DNA of 64,000 nucleotides from Planotetraspora sp. A-T 1434 (GCF_025420585.1 NZ_JAOEGB010000003.1:1-64000), one strand, 5' to 3'. Positions 1-12,680 are shown, numbered from the stretch's first letter. Notes: generated by a model not told the origin, from the letters alone. Made by a program: numbers and translations.

Positions 1-237
1 GATGGGACTGATCTCCTCGAAGATCTCTTCGAGACCGGATTGGGCCGGAACGTCCTTGCGCCCGGCCTGGCGAGCCGCCTCGACCCGGCCCTTCCATTTC
101 TCGTTGCCGAGCAGCCAGTCGAAGGACTCGGTCTGCAGGGCGAGAAGGTCAGGAACTTCCAGGGGCTCCTGGATGCGCGCGAAAGACACGCGACGGGGAC
201 CGGCGGGTACGGCGGAGACGTTGCGCGAGGCTGCCAA
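1..237 (-). CDS. rpoB: RNA polymerase beta subunit, N-terminal 79 residues (runs off the window)
   Basis: This encodes the N-terminus of the RNA polymerase beta chain, the catalytic-core subunit and target of rifampicin. Reading the minus strand from a TTG at 237 gives [20 protein letters not shown], then the family hallmarks [20 protein letters not shown] and [12 protein letters not shown]. The TTG start is chosen because GGAAGG lies 7 nt upstream of it (245-250), and because actinobacterial RpoB commonly begins with a similar AASR segment. The gene leaves the window at base 1, so the rifampicin-binding region cannot be seen. Normally rplJ-rplL lies immediately upstream. Here the upstream side holds about 280 bp of non-coding DNA, a small zinc-ribbon gene and dnaE. 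The gene is therefore probably a second, stand-alone rpoB of the kind described in Nonomuraea (inference). Confidence 0.93.
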   Translation of the reverse strand, partial: MAASRNVSAVPAGPRRVSFARIQEPLEVPDLLALQTESFDWLLGNEKWKGRVEAARQAGRKDVPAQSGLEEIFEEISPI

Positions 238-517
238 CAGATGTCCTTCCGGAGAGCACGGATGGAATCGAGCTGCGCGCACACCAAATGCCCCGGGCGG
301 AATCCGGGGACATCAAAAGACGGCGCGAGGGAGCAGCGTAACGCAAAAGACAAACGCGTGTCTACACGTACTATAAGCGTCAACCTCAGTGCCGCCTTCA
401 GCTTGCCACAGCCGGAGTGACCTCGTCAACTCTCTTACGGTCGCGGTACGTGTCGACTTGTGCCGGTCGCAGCCGTGCGGGCCGACCGACAGCTGGTACT
501 ACCAACGTGGCCGGGAA
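238..517 (-). promoter_or_regulatory. intergenic leader/promoter region of the stand-alone rpoB
   Basis: There is no coding sequence on either strand that I trust here. The apparent frames are GC-rich shadows. On the minus strand a TATAGT (370-375) could be a -10 box, with only a weak AAGGCG about 17 nt upstream as -35. This would give a leader of roughly 125 nt before the TTG start of rpoB. The SD GGAAGG is at 245-250. No rplL coding sequence is present, which separates this locus from the normal rplJL-rpoBC operon. Confidence 0.4.
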
Positions 518-868
518 CTAAAGGTTGCCTCCCCGCCATGCCTCAACTTCCGCTTCCAGTGCGGCTTCGTTGAGAGGAGGAACACTGGCGAAAGACGCCC
601 AGGCATGGACGAGCTCTGCGGCCGACGTCAGGTTATCGCTGGTTATTTTGGCGTTCACGACGAACCATGCGATAAGCGCACCGGCCTCGGGTTGCCTGAT
701 ATCGCAACGCGGACACAGAACGACAATGGAGGTTCCCATCACGGTTTCCTCTCGGGCGTTGACGAGGTGGTGTGGGACCCGGGCGGACAGGATGCCCTCC
801 TTGCCGCATCGCCCGCATTCCGGTTGTTCTTCAGACGGGATGACTTCCATGCGCGCCGAAGGATTCAT
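518..868 (-). CDS. small zinc-ribbon-like protein (DUF6300-like)
   Basis: This is a 116-residue protein with two Cys-x2-Cys knuckles, ECGRCGKEG near residue 18 and LCPRCDIRQ near residue 52, spaced like a zinc ribbon. It resembles the small actinobacterial proteins annotated DUF6300 (recognition from memory of the CPRCD motif). No enzymatic residues stand out and its function is unknown. It starts 10 bp after the dnaE stop on the same strand, so it is probably co-transcribed with dnaE. Its own Shine-Dalgarno is weak, so translational coupling is possible. An alternative start is the ATG six codons in. Confidence 0.7.
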   Translation of the reverse strand: MNPSARMEVIPSEEQPECGRCGKEGILSARVPHHLVNAREETVMGTSIVVLCPRCDIRQPEAGALIAWFVVNAKITSDNLTSAAELVHAWASFASVPPLNEAALEAEVEAWRGGNL

Positions 869-878
869 CGATCGTCTG

Positions 879-3800
879 TCATGGCACGACCAACGCGTTG
901 GCGCCCAGAAGCACTTTGATGTCCCCGGCGAATGCTCCGTTGCTGATGTTCACTGCGTAATCGGGTAGTTCGACCAGTTGAATTTTTCGATTGAGCCGTT
1001 CTACTCGAAGGCGAACAGGAGTTTCACCCGGGTGTACCGTCATGATGCGTTTCAGTTCATAGACGAGCTCTTTGTTAATGCGCTCCTCGCGGAGAGCGAT
1101 CACGATCGGTTCGCGGCCGTCATCCTGGATGCCAGAAATGTCAAGGAACGTAATGTCTGTGGCGTTGAAGGAGATGGTGGCCTCCTCGCCATCGCCACGT
1201 GACCGGATCCGACCTGTAACGGAGACGACCAGGTCGGGCGCGAGGTTGGTCCCGTACAGCTGGTAGGTCTGGGGGAAACAGGGCACCTCGATAGATGCGT
1301 CGTGGTCTTCAATCTTAAGGATGGCCCACACGTCACCCTTTTTGGTGACCTTCTTGTCGACGCTGGAAATGATGCCGGCGATGCGGACGTTGCCGAATCC
1401 TGCTTGGCCGTCGAGGACCTGGGCGATGGTCACGTCGCGATTGCGTTCCAGCACACGTTCCGCGCCGTTGAGTGGATGATCGGAGACATAGAGGCCAAGC
1501 ATCTCCCGCTCGAAGGACAGTTTCGTCTTCTTGTCCCACTCGCCTTCGGGGACCATGACGTTGAAGACACTGGCCGCCCCGCTGTCGTCGTCGAACGCGC
1601 CGAAGAGCGAGTCCTGGCCCAATGCCTCCTTACGCTTGACATCGATGACTGAGTCCACGGCCTGGTCATGGATCTGGACCAGGCCCCGCCGGGTGTGGCC
1701 AAGCCCGTCGAACGCCCCGGCCTTGATCAGCGATTCAATGGTGCGTTTGTTGCATACAACCTGTGGAACCTTGGTCAGGAAATCATTGAAGTCGCTGAAG
1801 GCACCTTTTTGGGTTCGAGCGGCGATGATGCCGTTGATGGCGTTTTCCCCGACGTTTTGAATCGCGCCGAGCCCGAACCGGACGTCCTCGCCGACGGCGC
1901 TGAAGCGCAGCCCGGACTGGTTCACATCGGGCGGTAGGACCTTCAGCTTCATCCGGCGGCATTCAGCAAGGTAGAGCGCCATCCGGTCCTTGTTGGTGCC
2001 GACCGAGGTAAGCAAGGCGGCCATGTACTCGGCCGGATAGTTTGCCTTGAGGTAGGCGGTCCAGTAGGAAACAAGCCCGTAGCCGGCGGTGTGGGACTTG
2101 TTGAACCCGTAGGAACTGAAAGGTTCCAGGACGTCCCAGACGGCTTTGGCGGCTTCCTCGGTGTACCCCTTGGCAACCATGCCTGAGGAGAAGGTAGCCC
2201 ATTGCTTGTCCATCTCCTCTTTCTTCTTCTTGCCCATCGCCCGGCGCAGGATGTCGGCGCCACCGAGGGTGTAGCCGGCCAGTTGCTGGGCGATGGCCAT
2301 GACCTGCTCCTGGTAGACCACCAGGTGGTAGGTGGTGCCGAGGATCGGGTCGAGAGCTTCCTTGAGTGAGGGGTGGATCGGTGTGATCTCCTGCTGCCCG
2401 GCTTTACGCAGCGCGTAGTTCGTGTGGGCGTTGGCCCCCATCGGGCCGGGACGGCCCAGCGCCAGGACCGATGAGATGTCTTCGAACCGGGCTGGGGCGA
2501 TCAGCTTGGTGAGGTCCCGCATCATTGAGCTGTCGAGCTGGAACACCCCGAGCGTCTCGCCCCGCGCCAGTACTTCGTATGTCTTCTTGTCGTCCAGCGA
2601 CAGCGTCAGCATGTCCAAGTCGATGCCGCGGTTGTCCTTCACGTTCTGGACGGCGTCACCGATGACGGTCAGGTTGCGCAGGCCGAGGAAGTCCATCTTC
2701 AGCGCGCCCATGTTTTCGCTGCTGGGCCCGTCGAAGCCGGTAATGCGGGCGCCATCGTCGGGCCGCATGAAGATCGGCATCACGTCGATCAGAGGCTGTG
2801 AGGACAAGATGACGCCCGCGGCATGCACGCCGGTGCCCCGGGTCAGTCCCTCCAGACCCAGTGCGGTATCGATGACCTTCTTGACGTCCTGGTCTTCCTC
2901 ATACAGCTTGCGCAGTTCGGTCGCCTCGGCGTACCGGGGGTGCTTGTCATCGAAGATGCCGGCGAGCGGGATCTCCTTGCCCATGACGGCGGGCGGGAAC
3001 GCTTTAGTGATCTTTTCCCCGACGACGAAGGGGTAGCCAAGGACGCGGGCCGCGTCCTTGACCGCAGCCTTCGATTTGATCGTCATGTAGGTGATGATCA
3101 GCGAGACGTTGTCCTCGCCGTACCGCTCGGTGACGTAGCGGATCATGTCGCCGCGGCGACGCTCGTCGAAGTCGAGGTCGACGTCGGGCATGGAGATGCG
3201 TTCGGGGTTCAGGAACCGCTCGAACAGCAGGGAATGCTCGATGGGGTCGAGTTCTGTGATGCCGGTGACGTAGGCCACCATGGAGCCGGTGGCCGATCCT
3301 CGGCCCGGGCCAAGCCAGATGCCGTTGTCACGTGCGTACTGGCAGATGTCGGCGACGACGAGGAAGTAGCCGGGGAATCCCATGTTCTCGATGACGCCGA
3401 GCTCGTACTCGATCCGTTCGAGGACATGGGCTGGTACGGGGTCGCCGTAACGGCGGACGGCGCCGCGCTGGGCCTCCTTGCGGAGCCAGCTCATCTCGGT
3501 CTCCCCCTCGGGGACCGGGAACTTGGCGGCAAGGTCGCGGTGGGCGAACACCTCGTCGTAGGGTTCGACGCGTTCGGCGATCAGCAGGGTGTTCTTGCAA
3601 CCCTGCGCCCATAGCTCGGAGTTCGGGTCGAGTGCCCACATCTCCTCGGCGGTGCGCACGTAGTAGCCGTTGCCGGAGAACCGGAACCGGTTGGGGTCGC
3701 TGATCTGGGAGTTCGTGCCCACGCACAGCAATGCGTCGTGCGCGGTGGATTGGTCTTCGGTGACGTAGTGGGAGTCGTTGGTGACCAATGGTGGGATGCC

Positions 3801-4463
3801 GAGAGTCTCGCCGATCCGCAGCAGGTCGCTACGGACGCCCGTCTCGATCGGGATCCCGCCGTGATCCATGATCTCCAGGAAGTAATTGTCGCGCCCGAAG
3901 ATCTCCTGATACTTGGCCGCGTGTTCCAGCGCCTTGTCGTACTGTCCGAGCCGGAGCCGGGTCTGGATCGCGCCGGACGGGCAGCCGGTGGTGGCGATGA
4001 TCCCTTCGTGGTACTGCTCGAACAGCTCGTCGTCCATGCGCGGGTATTTCTTCATGTGGCCCTGAAGGGAGGCCAGCGAAGAGATCCTGAACAGGTTGCG
4101 CAGACCTTGGGCGTTGACCGCCCACATCGTCTTGTGCAGGTAGGTTCCGCTGGCCGACACGTCGCCGCCCAGCCCGGTCCGCTCGTCAGACTTGCGCTGA
4201 TGGGGTTCGCCCCAGAACACCGGCTGCTTGTAGAAGCGGGACTCGGGACTGACGTAGCCTTCGATCCCGATGATGGGTTTGACCCCGGCGGCCTTCATCT
4301 TGGCCTGGAACTCGTAGGCGCCGAACAGGTTGCCGTGGTCGCTCATCGCGATCGCGGGCATTTCCAGTTCGGCTGCTCGCGTAGCCAATTTTCCGATCTT
4401 CGCCGCGCCGTCCAGCATGGAGTACTCGGTGTGAACATGCAGGTGAACGAACGAATCAGCCAC
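879..4463 (-). CDS. dnaE: DNA polymerase III alpha subunit (DnaE1-type replicase)
   Basis: This is the replicative DNA polymerase, 1194 residues, a normal actinobacterial DnaE1 length. The GTG at 4463 is chosen because it gives ADSFVHLHVHTEYSMLDG as the N-terminus and has GAAAGG about 7-12 nt upstream. The PHP exonuclease domain appears intact: H9, H11, D18, H43, E68, H110, C161, D230 and H232 match, with nearly the same spacing, the nine metal ligands known in mycobacterial DnaE1. Polymerase aspartates are D429/D431 (MPDVDLDFDERR) and D591 (ALKMDFLGLRN). A beta-clamp motif QDSLF follows at 950-954, then the OB fold. The gene is not near lspA-rluD, its frequent chromosomal setting, but lies beside a stand-alone rpoB. 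It may be a second copy, and the genome must be checked for another. Confidence 0.95.
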   Translation of the reverse strand: MADSFVHLHVHTEYSMLDGAAKIGKLATRAAELEMPAIAMSDHGNLFGAYEFQAKMKAAGVKPIIGIEGYVSPESRFYKQPVFWGEPHQRKSDERTGLGGDVSASGTYLHKTMWAVNAQGLRNLFRISSLASLQGHMKKYPRMDDELFEQYHEGIIATTGCPSGAIQTRLRLGQYDKALEHAAKYQEIFGRDNYFLEIMDHGGIPIETGVRSDLLRIGETLGIPPLVTNDSHYVTEDQSTAHDALLCVGTNSQISDPNRFRFSGNGYYVRTAEEMWALDPNSELWAQGCKNTLLIAERVEPYDEVFAHRDLAAKFPVPEGETEMSWLRKEAQRGAVRRYGDPVPAHVLERIEYELGVIENMGFPGYFLVVADICQYARDNGIWLGPGRGSATGSMVAYVTGITELDPIEHSLLFERFLNPERISMPDVDLDFDERRRGDMIRYVTERYGEDNVSLIITYMTIKSKAAVKDAARVLGYPFVVGEKITKAFPPAVMGKEIPLAGIFDDKHPRYAEATELRKLYEEDQDVKKVIDTALGLEGLTRGTGVHAAGVILSSQPLIDVMPIFMRPDDGARITGFDGPSSENMGALKMDFLGLRNLTVIGDAVQNVKDNRGIDLDMLTLSLDDKKTYEVLARGETLGVFQLDSSMMRDLTKLIAPARFEDISSVLALGRPGPMGANAHTNYALRKAGQQEITPIHPSLKEALDPILGTTYHLVVYQEQVMAIAQQLAGYTLGGADILRRAMGKKKKEEMDKQWATFSSGMVAKGYTEEAAKAVWDVLEPFSSYGFNKSHTAGYGLVSYWTAYLKANYPAEYMAALLTSVGTNKDRMALYLAECRRMKLKVLPPDVNQSGLRFSAVGEDVRFGLGAIQNVGENAINGIIAARTQKGAFSDFNDFLTKVPQVVCNKRTIESLIKAGAFDGLGHTRRGLVQIHDQAVDSVIDVKRKEALGQDSLFGAFDDDSGAASVFNVMVPEGEWDKKTKLSFEREMLGLYVSDHPLNGAERVLERNRDVTIAQVLDGQAGFGNVRIAGIISSVDKKVTKKGDVWAILKIEDHDASIEVPCFPQTYQLYGTNLAPDLVVSVTGRIRSRGDGEEATISFNATDITFLDISGIQDDGREPIVIALREERINKELVYELKRIMTVHPGETPVRLRVERLNRKIQLVELPDYAVNISNGAFAGDIKVLLGANALVVP

Positions 4464-4731
4464 GGGTGATCTTGGCCTTTCGTGGTGGGGCGAGTGGGGC
4501 GCGCGAGGCGACCCAACTCTATCGACCGAGCCGCTATGGCCGGTCGCGCTCGCCCGGAAAGGATGCGATCGGTGGTCGAACATCCCCGAACACATCTGCG
4601 CATCGAACTCACCCCGGGGGCGCCACACGGTGCGAGCCCCTACGTCGGACCGTCAGCGACTCGTAAGCCATCGGTCAGTGCGGTCCACGAACCTCGGCTC
4701 ATCAAGGTGGACGACCCGAGGGGACCGCGAC
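4464..4731. promoter_or_regulatory. divergent promoter region between dnaE and the FAD monooxygenase
   Basis: A stretch of about 270 bp carries the two divergent 5' regions. The dnaE ribosome-binding site (GAAAGG, minus strand, around 4475-4480) and the monooxygenase site (GAGGGG around 4718-4723) are visible. I find no confident sigma-70 hexamer pair and no clear operator palindrome. Confidence 0.35.
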
Positions 4732-5928
4732 ATGAAGAGCAAGAACATCCTGATCTCCGGTGCGAGCATCGCCGGTCCGGCGCTGGCGTACTGGCTGCAC
4801 CAGTACGGGTTCGACGTGACGGTGGTCGAACGGGCGGAGACCCTGCGTGAGGGCGGTCAGGCCGTGGACTTCCGCGGCGAGGCGCACCTGACAATGCTGA
4901 AGCGGATGGGGATCCTGGACGACATCAAGCGCCACCGAACCCCGCCTGGGCCGCTCATCCTGCTCGACGCCCACGGTGCCGAGCAGGTGCGCCTGCCGGC
5001 TTCGTTCACCGGCGGAGAGGTGGAGATCGCTCGCGGCGACCTCAGCAGGCTCCTGTACGAGCGCACCCGCGACAGGGTCGAGTACATCTTCGGCGATTCC
5101 ATCGCGTCCATGGTCGAGACCGCCACAGGGGTGGACGTGGCCTTCGAGCACGGCGCCCCCCGGAGCTTCGACCTGGTCGTCGGCGCCGACGGGCTGCACT
5201 CCAACGTCCGGCGGTTGGCCTTCGGCGACGAGTCGCAGTACGTGAAATCCTCCGGCTATTACGTCGCGCTGTTCAGCGCGCCCAACCACCTCGGGCTCCA
5301 CGCCGAGTCGATGCTCTACAGCGAGCCGGGGCGAGGCATGCTCGTGTACGGCACGCGGGATGGGGAGGCCAACGCCATGTGCGTCTTCGCCGCCGAGCCC
5401 CTCGACTACCACCGGCGCGACGTCGCCACGCAGAAGCGGATCGTGGCCGAGGCCTTCGCCGGGATGGGCTGGGAAAGCGCGAAGCTCGTGGCCGCCCTCC
5501 CAGGCGCGCGCGAGTTCTACTTCGACACGATCGGCTTGGTCCAGATGGACCACTACACCAAGGGACGCGTGGCACTGCTCGGCGACGCGGGGTACGGCGC
5601 GACTACCGGCGGCATGGGCGCCGGAATGGCCATGATCTCCTCGTACGTGCTGGCCGGGGAGTTGGCGGCGGCCGGCGGCGACCACTCCGTGGCCTTCCCG
5701 CAGTATGAGCAGCAGATCCGCGGTTACGCGAAAGCGTGCCAGCGGGTAGCGGCCGGTGTGGGGCCGTTCTTCGCCCCCTCCACCGCGAAGAAGATCCAGC
5801 GACGCGGCACGATCTACAAGATCCTCGCCTCCCGGCTCTTCGTGGGCGTCCTCAACAGGATGACGACCAGCGCCGCGAACCACATCAAGCTCAAGCACTA
5901 CGTCGGGGGCGCCAGAACAGGCGCGTAG
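4732..5928 (+). CDS. FAD-dependent aromatic-ring/TetX-type monooxygenase
   Basis: This is a 398-residue flavoprotein monooxygenase of the p-hydroxybenzoate hydroxylase/TetX superfamily, which uses NAD(P)H and O2 to hydroxylate small (often aromatic) substrates in the cytosol. The Rossmann FAD motif is ILISGASIAGPALAYWL at residues 5-21, the middle NAD(P)H/FAD motif is VVGADGLHSNVRRL near 158, and the second FAD motif is LLGDAGYGATTGGMGAG near 288. The ATG at 4732 is chosen over upstream in-frame codons because it sits just before the FAD motif and has GAGGGG upstream. The gene stands alone, diverging from dnaE and converging on metH. The substrate cannot be deduced. Antibiotic inactivation is one possibility for the TetX-like branch. 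Confidence 0.85.
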   Translation: MKSKNILISGASIAGPALAYWLHQYGFDVTVVERAETLREGGQAVDFRGEAHLTMLKRMGILDDIKRHRTPPGPLILLDAHGAEQVRLPASFTGGEVEIARGDLSRLLYERTRDRVEYIFGDSIASMVETATGVDVAFEHGAPRSFDLVVGADGLHSNVRRLAFGDESQYVKSSGYYVALFSAPNHLGLHAESMLYSEPGRGMLVYGTRDGEANAMCVFAAEPLDYHRRDVATQKRIVAEAFAGMGWESAKLVAALPGAREFYFDTIGLVQMDHYTKGRVALLGDAGYGATTGGMGAGMAMISSYVLAGELAAAGGDHSVAFPQYEQQIRGYAKACQRVAAGVGPFFAPSTAKKIQRRGTIYKILASRLFVGVLNRMTTSAANHIKLKHYVGGARTGA

Positions 5929-6009
5929 GCCTTCATGGTCAGAGAGCCGTCTGCCGGGGGCTCCCGAATGCGCTCGGCCAGGCCGGGCCCGTACGGCAGC
6001 GGCGTGGGG

Positions 6010-9648
<3,639 letters not shown>

Positions 9649-9667
9649 CGGACCACCTCCCGTTATG

Positions 9668-9736
9668 GAAGGCGCCCTTGAGGAAAGTCCCGGCCGAGCG
9701 TGGCGGACCTCGGCCCGTCGCAGCGCCTCTCGGCTT
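9668..9736 (-). promoter_or_regulatory. S-adenosylhomocysteine (SAH) riboswitch in the metH leader
   Basis: On the minus strand the leader reads GCCGAG (9729-9734), AGGCGC (9723-9728), the conserved TGCGAC, a P2 hairpin with CGG/CCG, then CCACGCTCGGC (CTCGGC at 9693-9698) and finally GCGCCT (9670-9675). GCCGAG pairs with CTCGGC as the P4 pseudoknot helix and AGGCGC pairs with GCGCCT as P1. This matches the order and conserved bases of the SAH class (GAGGAGCGCUGCRA, CCAGGCUCG, GGCGCUC), although the usual CCAGGCUCG is CCACGCTCG here. The 3' end of P1 is about 8 nt before the GGGAGG ribosome-binding site, so control is probably at translation. The class is known as an ON switch upstream of ahcY and metH. 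Confidence 0.82.
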
Positions 9737-9941
9737 GAAACCAAGGATACAAGGGCGACATGCGCCGTTCCGAGCGTCGGATTGTCCCATCGTGCTTCAG
9801 TTGACCACGCGGGCCACCCCCGCGACGGCATCCGATCAGGGCGGCTCGCGCCTCATACTTCCGATTGCTCATACTTGGGATGACCCGATTATGTCCTAGC
9901 CGTGGTCGGCGTCGGGGAGCACGGAACGTCTGGGGTGGGCA

Positions 9942-12680
9942 GTGATCGTTGGCCGTGAGCAAGAGGCGGCACTGATCGGGGATTTCGTCCGGCTGAGGCA
10001 CGATGAGAGGCCGGCCACCGCGCAGGCCCTGCTGGTCCGGGGCGATCCGGGGATGGGCAAGACCGCCCTGATCGAGACCGCTGTCCGCAGCGTGATACCG
10101 GACGGGATCACCGTGCTCGTGGCGAGGGGACACCAGAGCGAGGCCGACTTTCCGTTCGCCGCGCTGCACCAACTGCTGCGGCCGGTGCTGGACCGCATGG
10201 ACTCCCTTCCCGAACGGCAACGCTCGGCGTTGCGCGGGGCGTTCGCCATGGATTTCGACGGCGGGCCGCCGGACCGGATGCTGGTCGGCATGGCGACGCT
10301 CACGCTGCTGTCCGAACTCGGCGAGCGCGGCCCGGTGCTCCTGGTCATCGACGACGTTCAGTGGATCGATCGGGCGTCGCAGGACGTGGTCGGCTTCCTG
10401 GCCCGGCGGCTGCCGGGCGAGCCGATCACTGTTCTGGCGGCGACGCGCGAGTCCGCTCCCCCGGCGTTCGGCGAGGACTTCACCGAGCTCCGGCTGGGGC
10501 CGCTCGGCGACGACGCGGCGGGGGCACTGCTGGACCGGCAGCCGGACCCGCCCGCCAGGACCCTCGCGCGACGGGTGCTGAGCCAGGCCGGGGGCAACCC
10601 GCTGGCGATCATCGAACTCGCCAAGGTCGCCGGGGCGAAGATGGGGCGGGCCGCGTTCTGGTCGGCCGAGACGTTTCCGCTCACCGAGCGCCTGGAGCAG
10701 GTCTACGCCATGCACCTGGCGGAGTTGCCGCGCCAGACCCGGGAACTGCTGTTGCTGCTGTCCACCGCCGACGGCGCGGAGTGGCGGGCGGTGCTGGCCG
10801 CCGCGTCCGGCGCCGTGCCCCCCACGGCGCTGGAGCCGGCCGAGCGCGCCGGGCTGGTCAGCCGCGACGGGTCCGGCCCGTCCTTCCGCCATCCGCTGAT
10901 CCGCTCGGCGATCTATCAGGCCGCCTCGGTCGAGGCGCGCCGTACGGCTCACCTGGCCATCGCCCGTGCCGTACAGCACGATCCCGACCGGAGGGCCTGG
11001 CACCTGGCGGCGGCCGCGGCGGGACCCGACGAGGAGGTCGCCTCGCTGCTCCAGGAGGTGGCCGAACGGGCCGAACGGCGTGGCGCGCCCGCCGAAGCGC
11101 TCACGGCCATGGACCGCGCGGCGCAGTTGACCCCGGACCGCCGGGTCCGGGCCCGGCGGCTGGCCAGGGCGGCCCAGTTCGCTCTCTTCAACGAGATGGT
11201 CGAGAGGGTCAAGCAGTACGGCGACACGATCGCCACCCTGACCGACGAGCCCGAGGTGCTCGCTCAGCTCCCGCCGCTGGTCGGCTGGGCCATCTCCAAC
11301 AGCGGCCGGCAGGACTCGGCGATGAACCTGCTCGTCCCGGCGGCGGAGGCGGCCGCGTCGCACTCACCGATGGCCGCCTTGGGGATCTTGAGCGTGATGG
11401 GGAGCGTGGCCGTCTATTCCGGCGTACGGGAGCACCGTGAGCAGATCCGGCGGACCGCCGCGCTCATCACGGAGCCGCTCGATCCGGGCAACCCGATGCC
11501 GATGTGGGTGAAGGCCAGCGCCGACATGCTCGCCGCCCATGACTGGATAGGCGTCGAAGTGGAGCGGGCCCGCGCCACTTCCAACCCCGACTTCTTCACC
11601 CGGCTCCTGCTGGGCTTCATGGCGTTCCACAGCGACCACACGGCCGCGGCGATCGACCTGCATGGTGGCCTCCTGGACCCGGAACGGGAGGCGGCGCTGC
11701 CGGGCAGCAACAGCTCGTTCCTGTCGTTCTACGGCTTCGCCTGTCTTGACGCCGGGAAGTGGAAGAAGGCCGAATCCATGGCCGCCCACGCGGTAAGGAT
11801 CTCCATCGAGATCAACCCGGGGTTCTCGACCGCGATGGCGCGGTCTCTCCAGGCGACTCTGGCGGCCTTGCGCGGCCAGGCCGACGAGGCCCGTACGCTC
11901 GCGCAGCGGGCGATGTCCGCCGCGGACCCGCAGAGCCGCGTCGTCACCGCGCGGTGCGAGCGGGCTCTCGGCCTGGCCGCCACCGCCGAGGGCAACCACG
12001 AGATCGCCTACGACCATTTCCGGGAGCTCTTCACATCCGGCGGCGGCCCCGTCCACGACCACCTGTCCTACTACGCGCTCGCGGACCTGGCCGCCGCCGC
12101 GGTCCTCACCGGCCGCGCCGACGAGGCCGAGCTCGTGCTCCGGGCCGCGTCCGCCGACCTATCGGAACGGCCCACCGTACGGCTCGGCCTGCTGATGAGC
12201 ACGGCCCGCGCCATCCTGGCCACCTCCGACGAGGAGGCCGAGCGGCACTTCCAGGCCGCCCTGGGCGACCCTGCCGGTGATCAGTGGCCGTTCGAGCGCG
12301 CCCGGGCCCACCTCGAGTACGGCCAGCGGCTCCGCCGGCAGAAGCAGATCAAAACGGCCCGAGCCGAGCTGACCGCCGCGCTCGACGTCTTCGAGCGACT
12401 GGGAGCCGCACCGTGGGCGCAGCGCGCCCGGATCGAGCTGAGCGCCGCCGGTGTGCGGCCGGCCGGGCCGGAGCCGTCGCTCACGAAGCTGCTGACCGCC
12501 CAGGAGCTGCAGATCGTCAGTCTCGCCGGCCAGGGGCTCACCAACAAGGAGATCGGCGAACGGCTGTTCCTGTCCCACCGCACGATCGGCTCTCACCTCT
12601 ACCGGATCTTCCCTAAGCTGGGGATCACCACCCGGGCCCAGCTGCATGCCTTCGCCGCCGAAGACTCCGATCTGGGCTGA
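9942..12680 (+). CDS. large ATP-binding LuxR-family transcriptional regulator (LAL type)
   Basis: This is a 912-residue cytosolic regulator. It begins at a GTG preceded by a GGGGTGGG stretch. An AAA/STAND ATPase module occupies roughly residues 1-330, with Walker A GDPGMGKTAL (near 35) and Walker B LLVIDDVQWID (near 130). A helical TPR-like region follows. A C-terminal LuxR helix-turn-helix spans about 845-905 (LTAQELQIVSLAGQGLTNKE, then SHRTIGSHLYRIFPKL). LAL regulators usually activate secondary-metabolite or carbon-use operons after ligand binding. No obvious target cluster adjoins this one. It is transcribed divergently from metH and converges on a second LuxR-ATPase gene 31 bp away. Confidence 0.9.
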   Translation: MIVGREQEAALIGDFVRLRHDERPATAQALLVRGDPGMGKTALIETAVRSVIPDGITVLVARGHQSEADFPFAALHQLLRPVLDRMDSLPERQRSALRGAFAMDFDGGPPDRMLVGMATLTLLSELGERGPVLLVIDDVQWIDRASQDVVGFLARRLPGEPITVLAATRESAPPAFGEDFTELRLGPLGDDAAGALLDRQPDPPARTLARRVLSQAGGNPLAIIELAKVAGAKMGRAAFWSAETFPLTERLEQVYAMHLAELPRQTRELLLLLSTADGAEWRAVLAAASGAVPPTALEPAERAGLVSRDGSGPSFRHPLIRSAIYQAASVEARRTAHLAIARAVQHDPDRRAWHLAAAAAGPDEEVASLLQEVAERAERRGAPAEALTAMDRAAQLTPDRRVRARRLARAAQFALFNEMVERVKQYGDTIATLTDEPEVLAQLPPLVGWAISNSGRQDSAMNLLVPAAEAAASHSPMAALGILSVMGSVAVYSGVREHREQIRRTAALITEPLDPGNPMPMWVKASADMLAAHDWIGVEVERARATSNPDFFTRLLLGFMAFHSDHTAAAIDLHGGLLDPEREAALPGSNSSFLSFYGFACLDAGKWKKAESMAAHAVRISIEINPGFSTAMARSLQATLAALRGQADEARTLAQRAMSAADPQSRVVTARCERALGLAATAEGNHEIAYDHFRELFTSGGGPVHDHLSYYALADLAAAAVLTGRADEAELVLRAASADLSERPTVRLGLLMSTARAILATSDEEAERHFQAALGDPAGDQWPFERARAHLEYGQRLRRQKQIKTARAELTAALDVFERLGAAPWAQRARIELSAAGVRPAGPEPSLTKLLTAQELQIVSLAGQGLTNKEIGERLFLSHRTIGSHLYRIFPKLGITTRAQLHAFAAEDSDLG

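Noticed and set aside
378-383. TTGACG as a -35 for rpoB
   Set aside because: The only good -10-like hexamer (TATAGT) is 2 bp away, so the pair cannot form a promoter.
2-420. Two long plus-strand frames at the left edge
   Set aside because: They lie opposite the rpoB start and its leader and have no family resemblance or ribosome-binding site.
4630-4731. Longer N-terminus for the FAD monooxygenase
   Set aside because: The extra 34 residues precede the FAD-binding start and lack a ribosome-binding site.
9661-9760. Cobalamin or SAM riboswitch upstream of metH
   Set aside because: No B12 box or SAM-I/SAM-IV core is found. The helices and conserved bases fit the SAH class instead.
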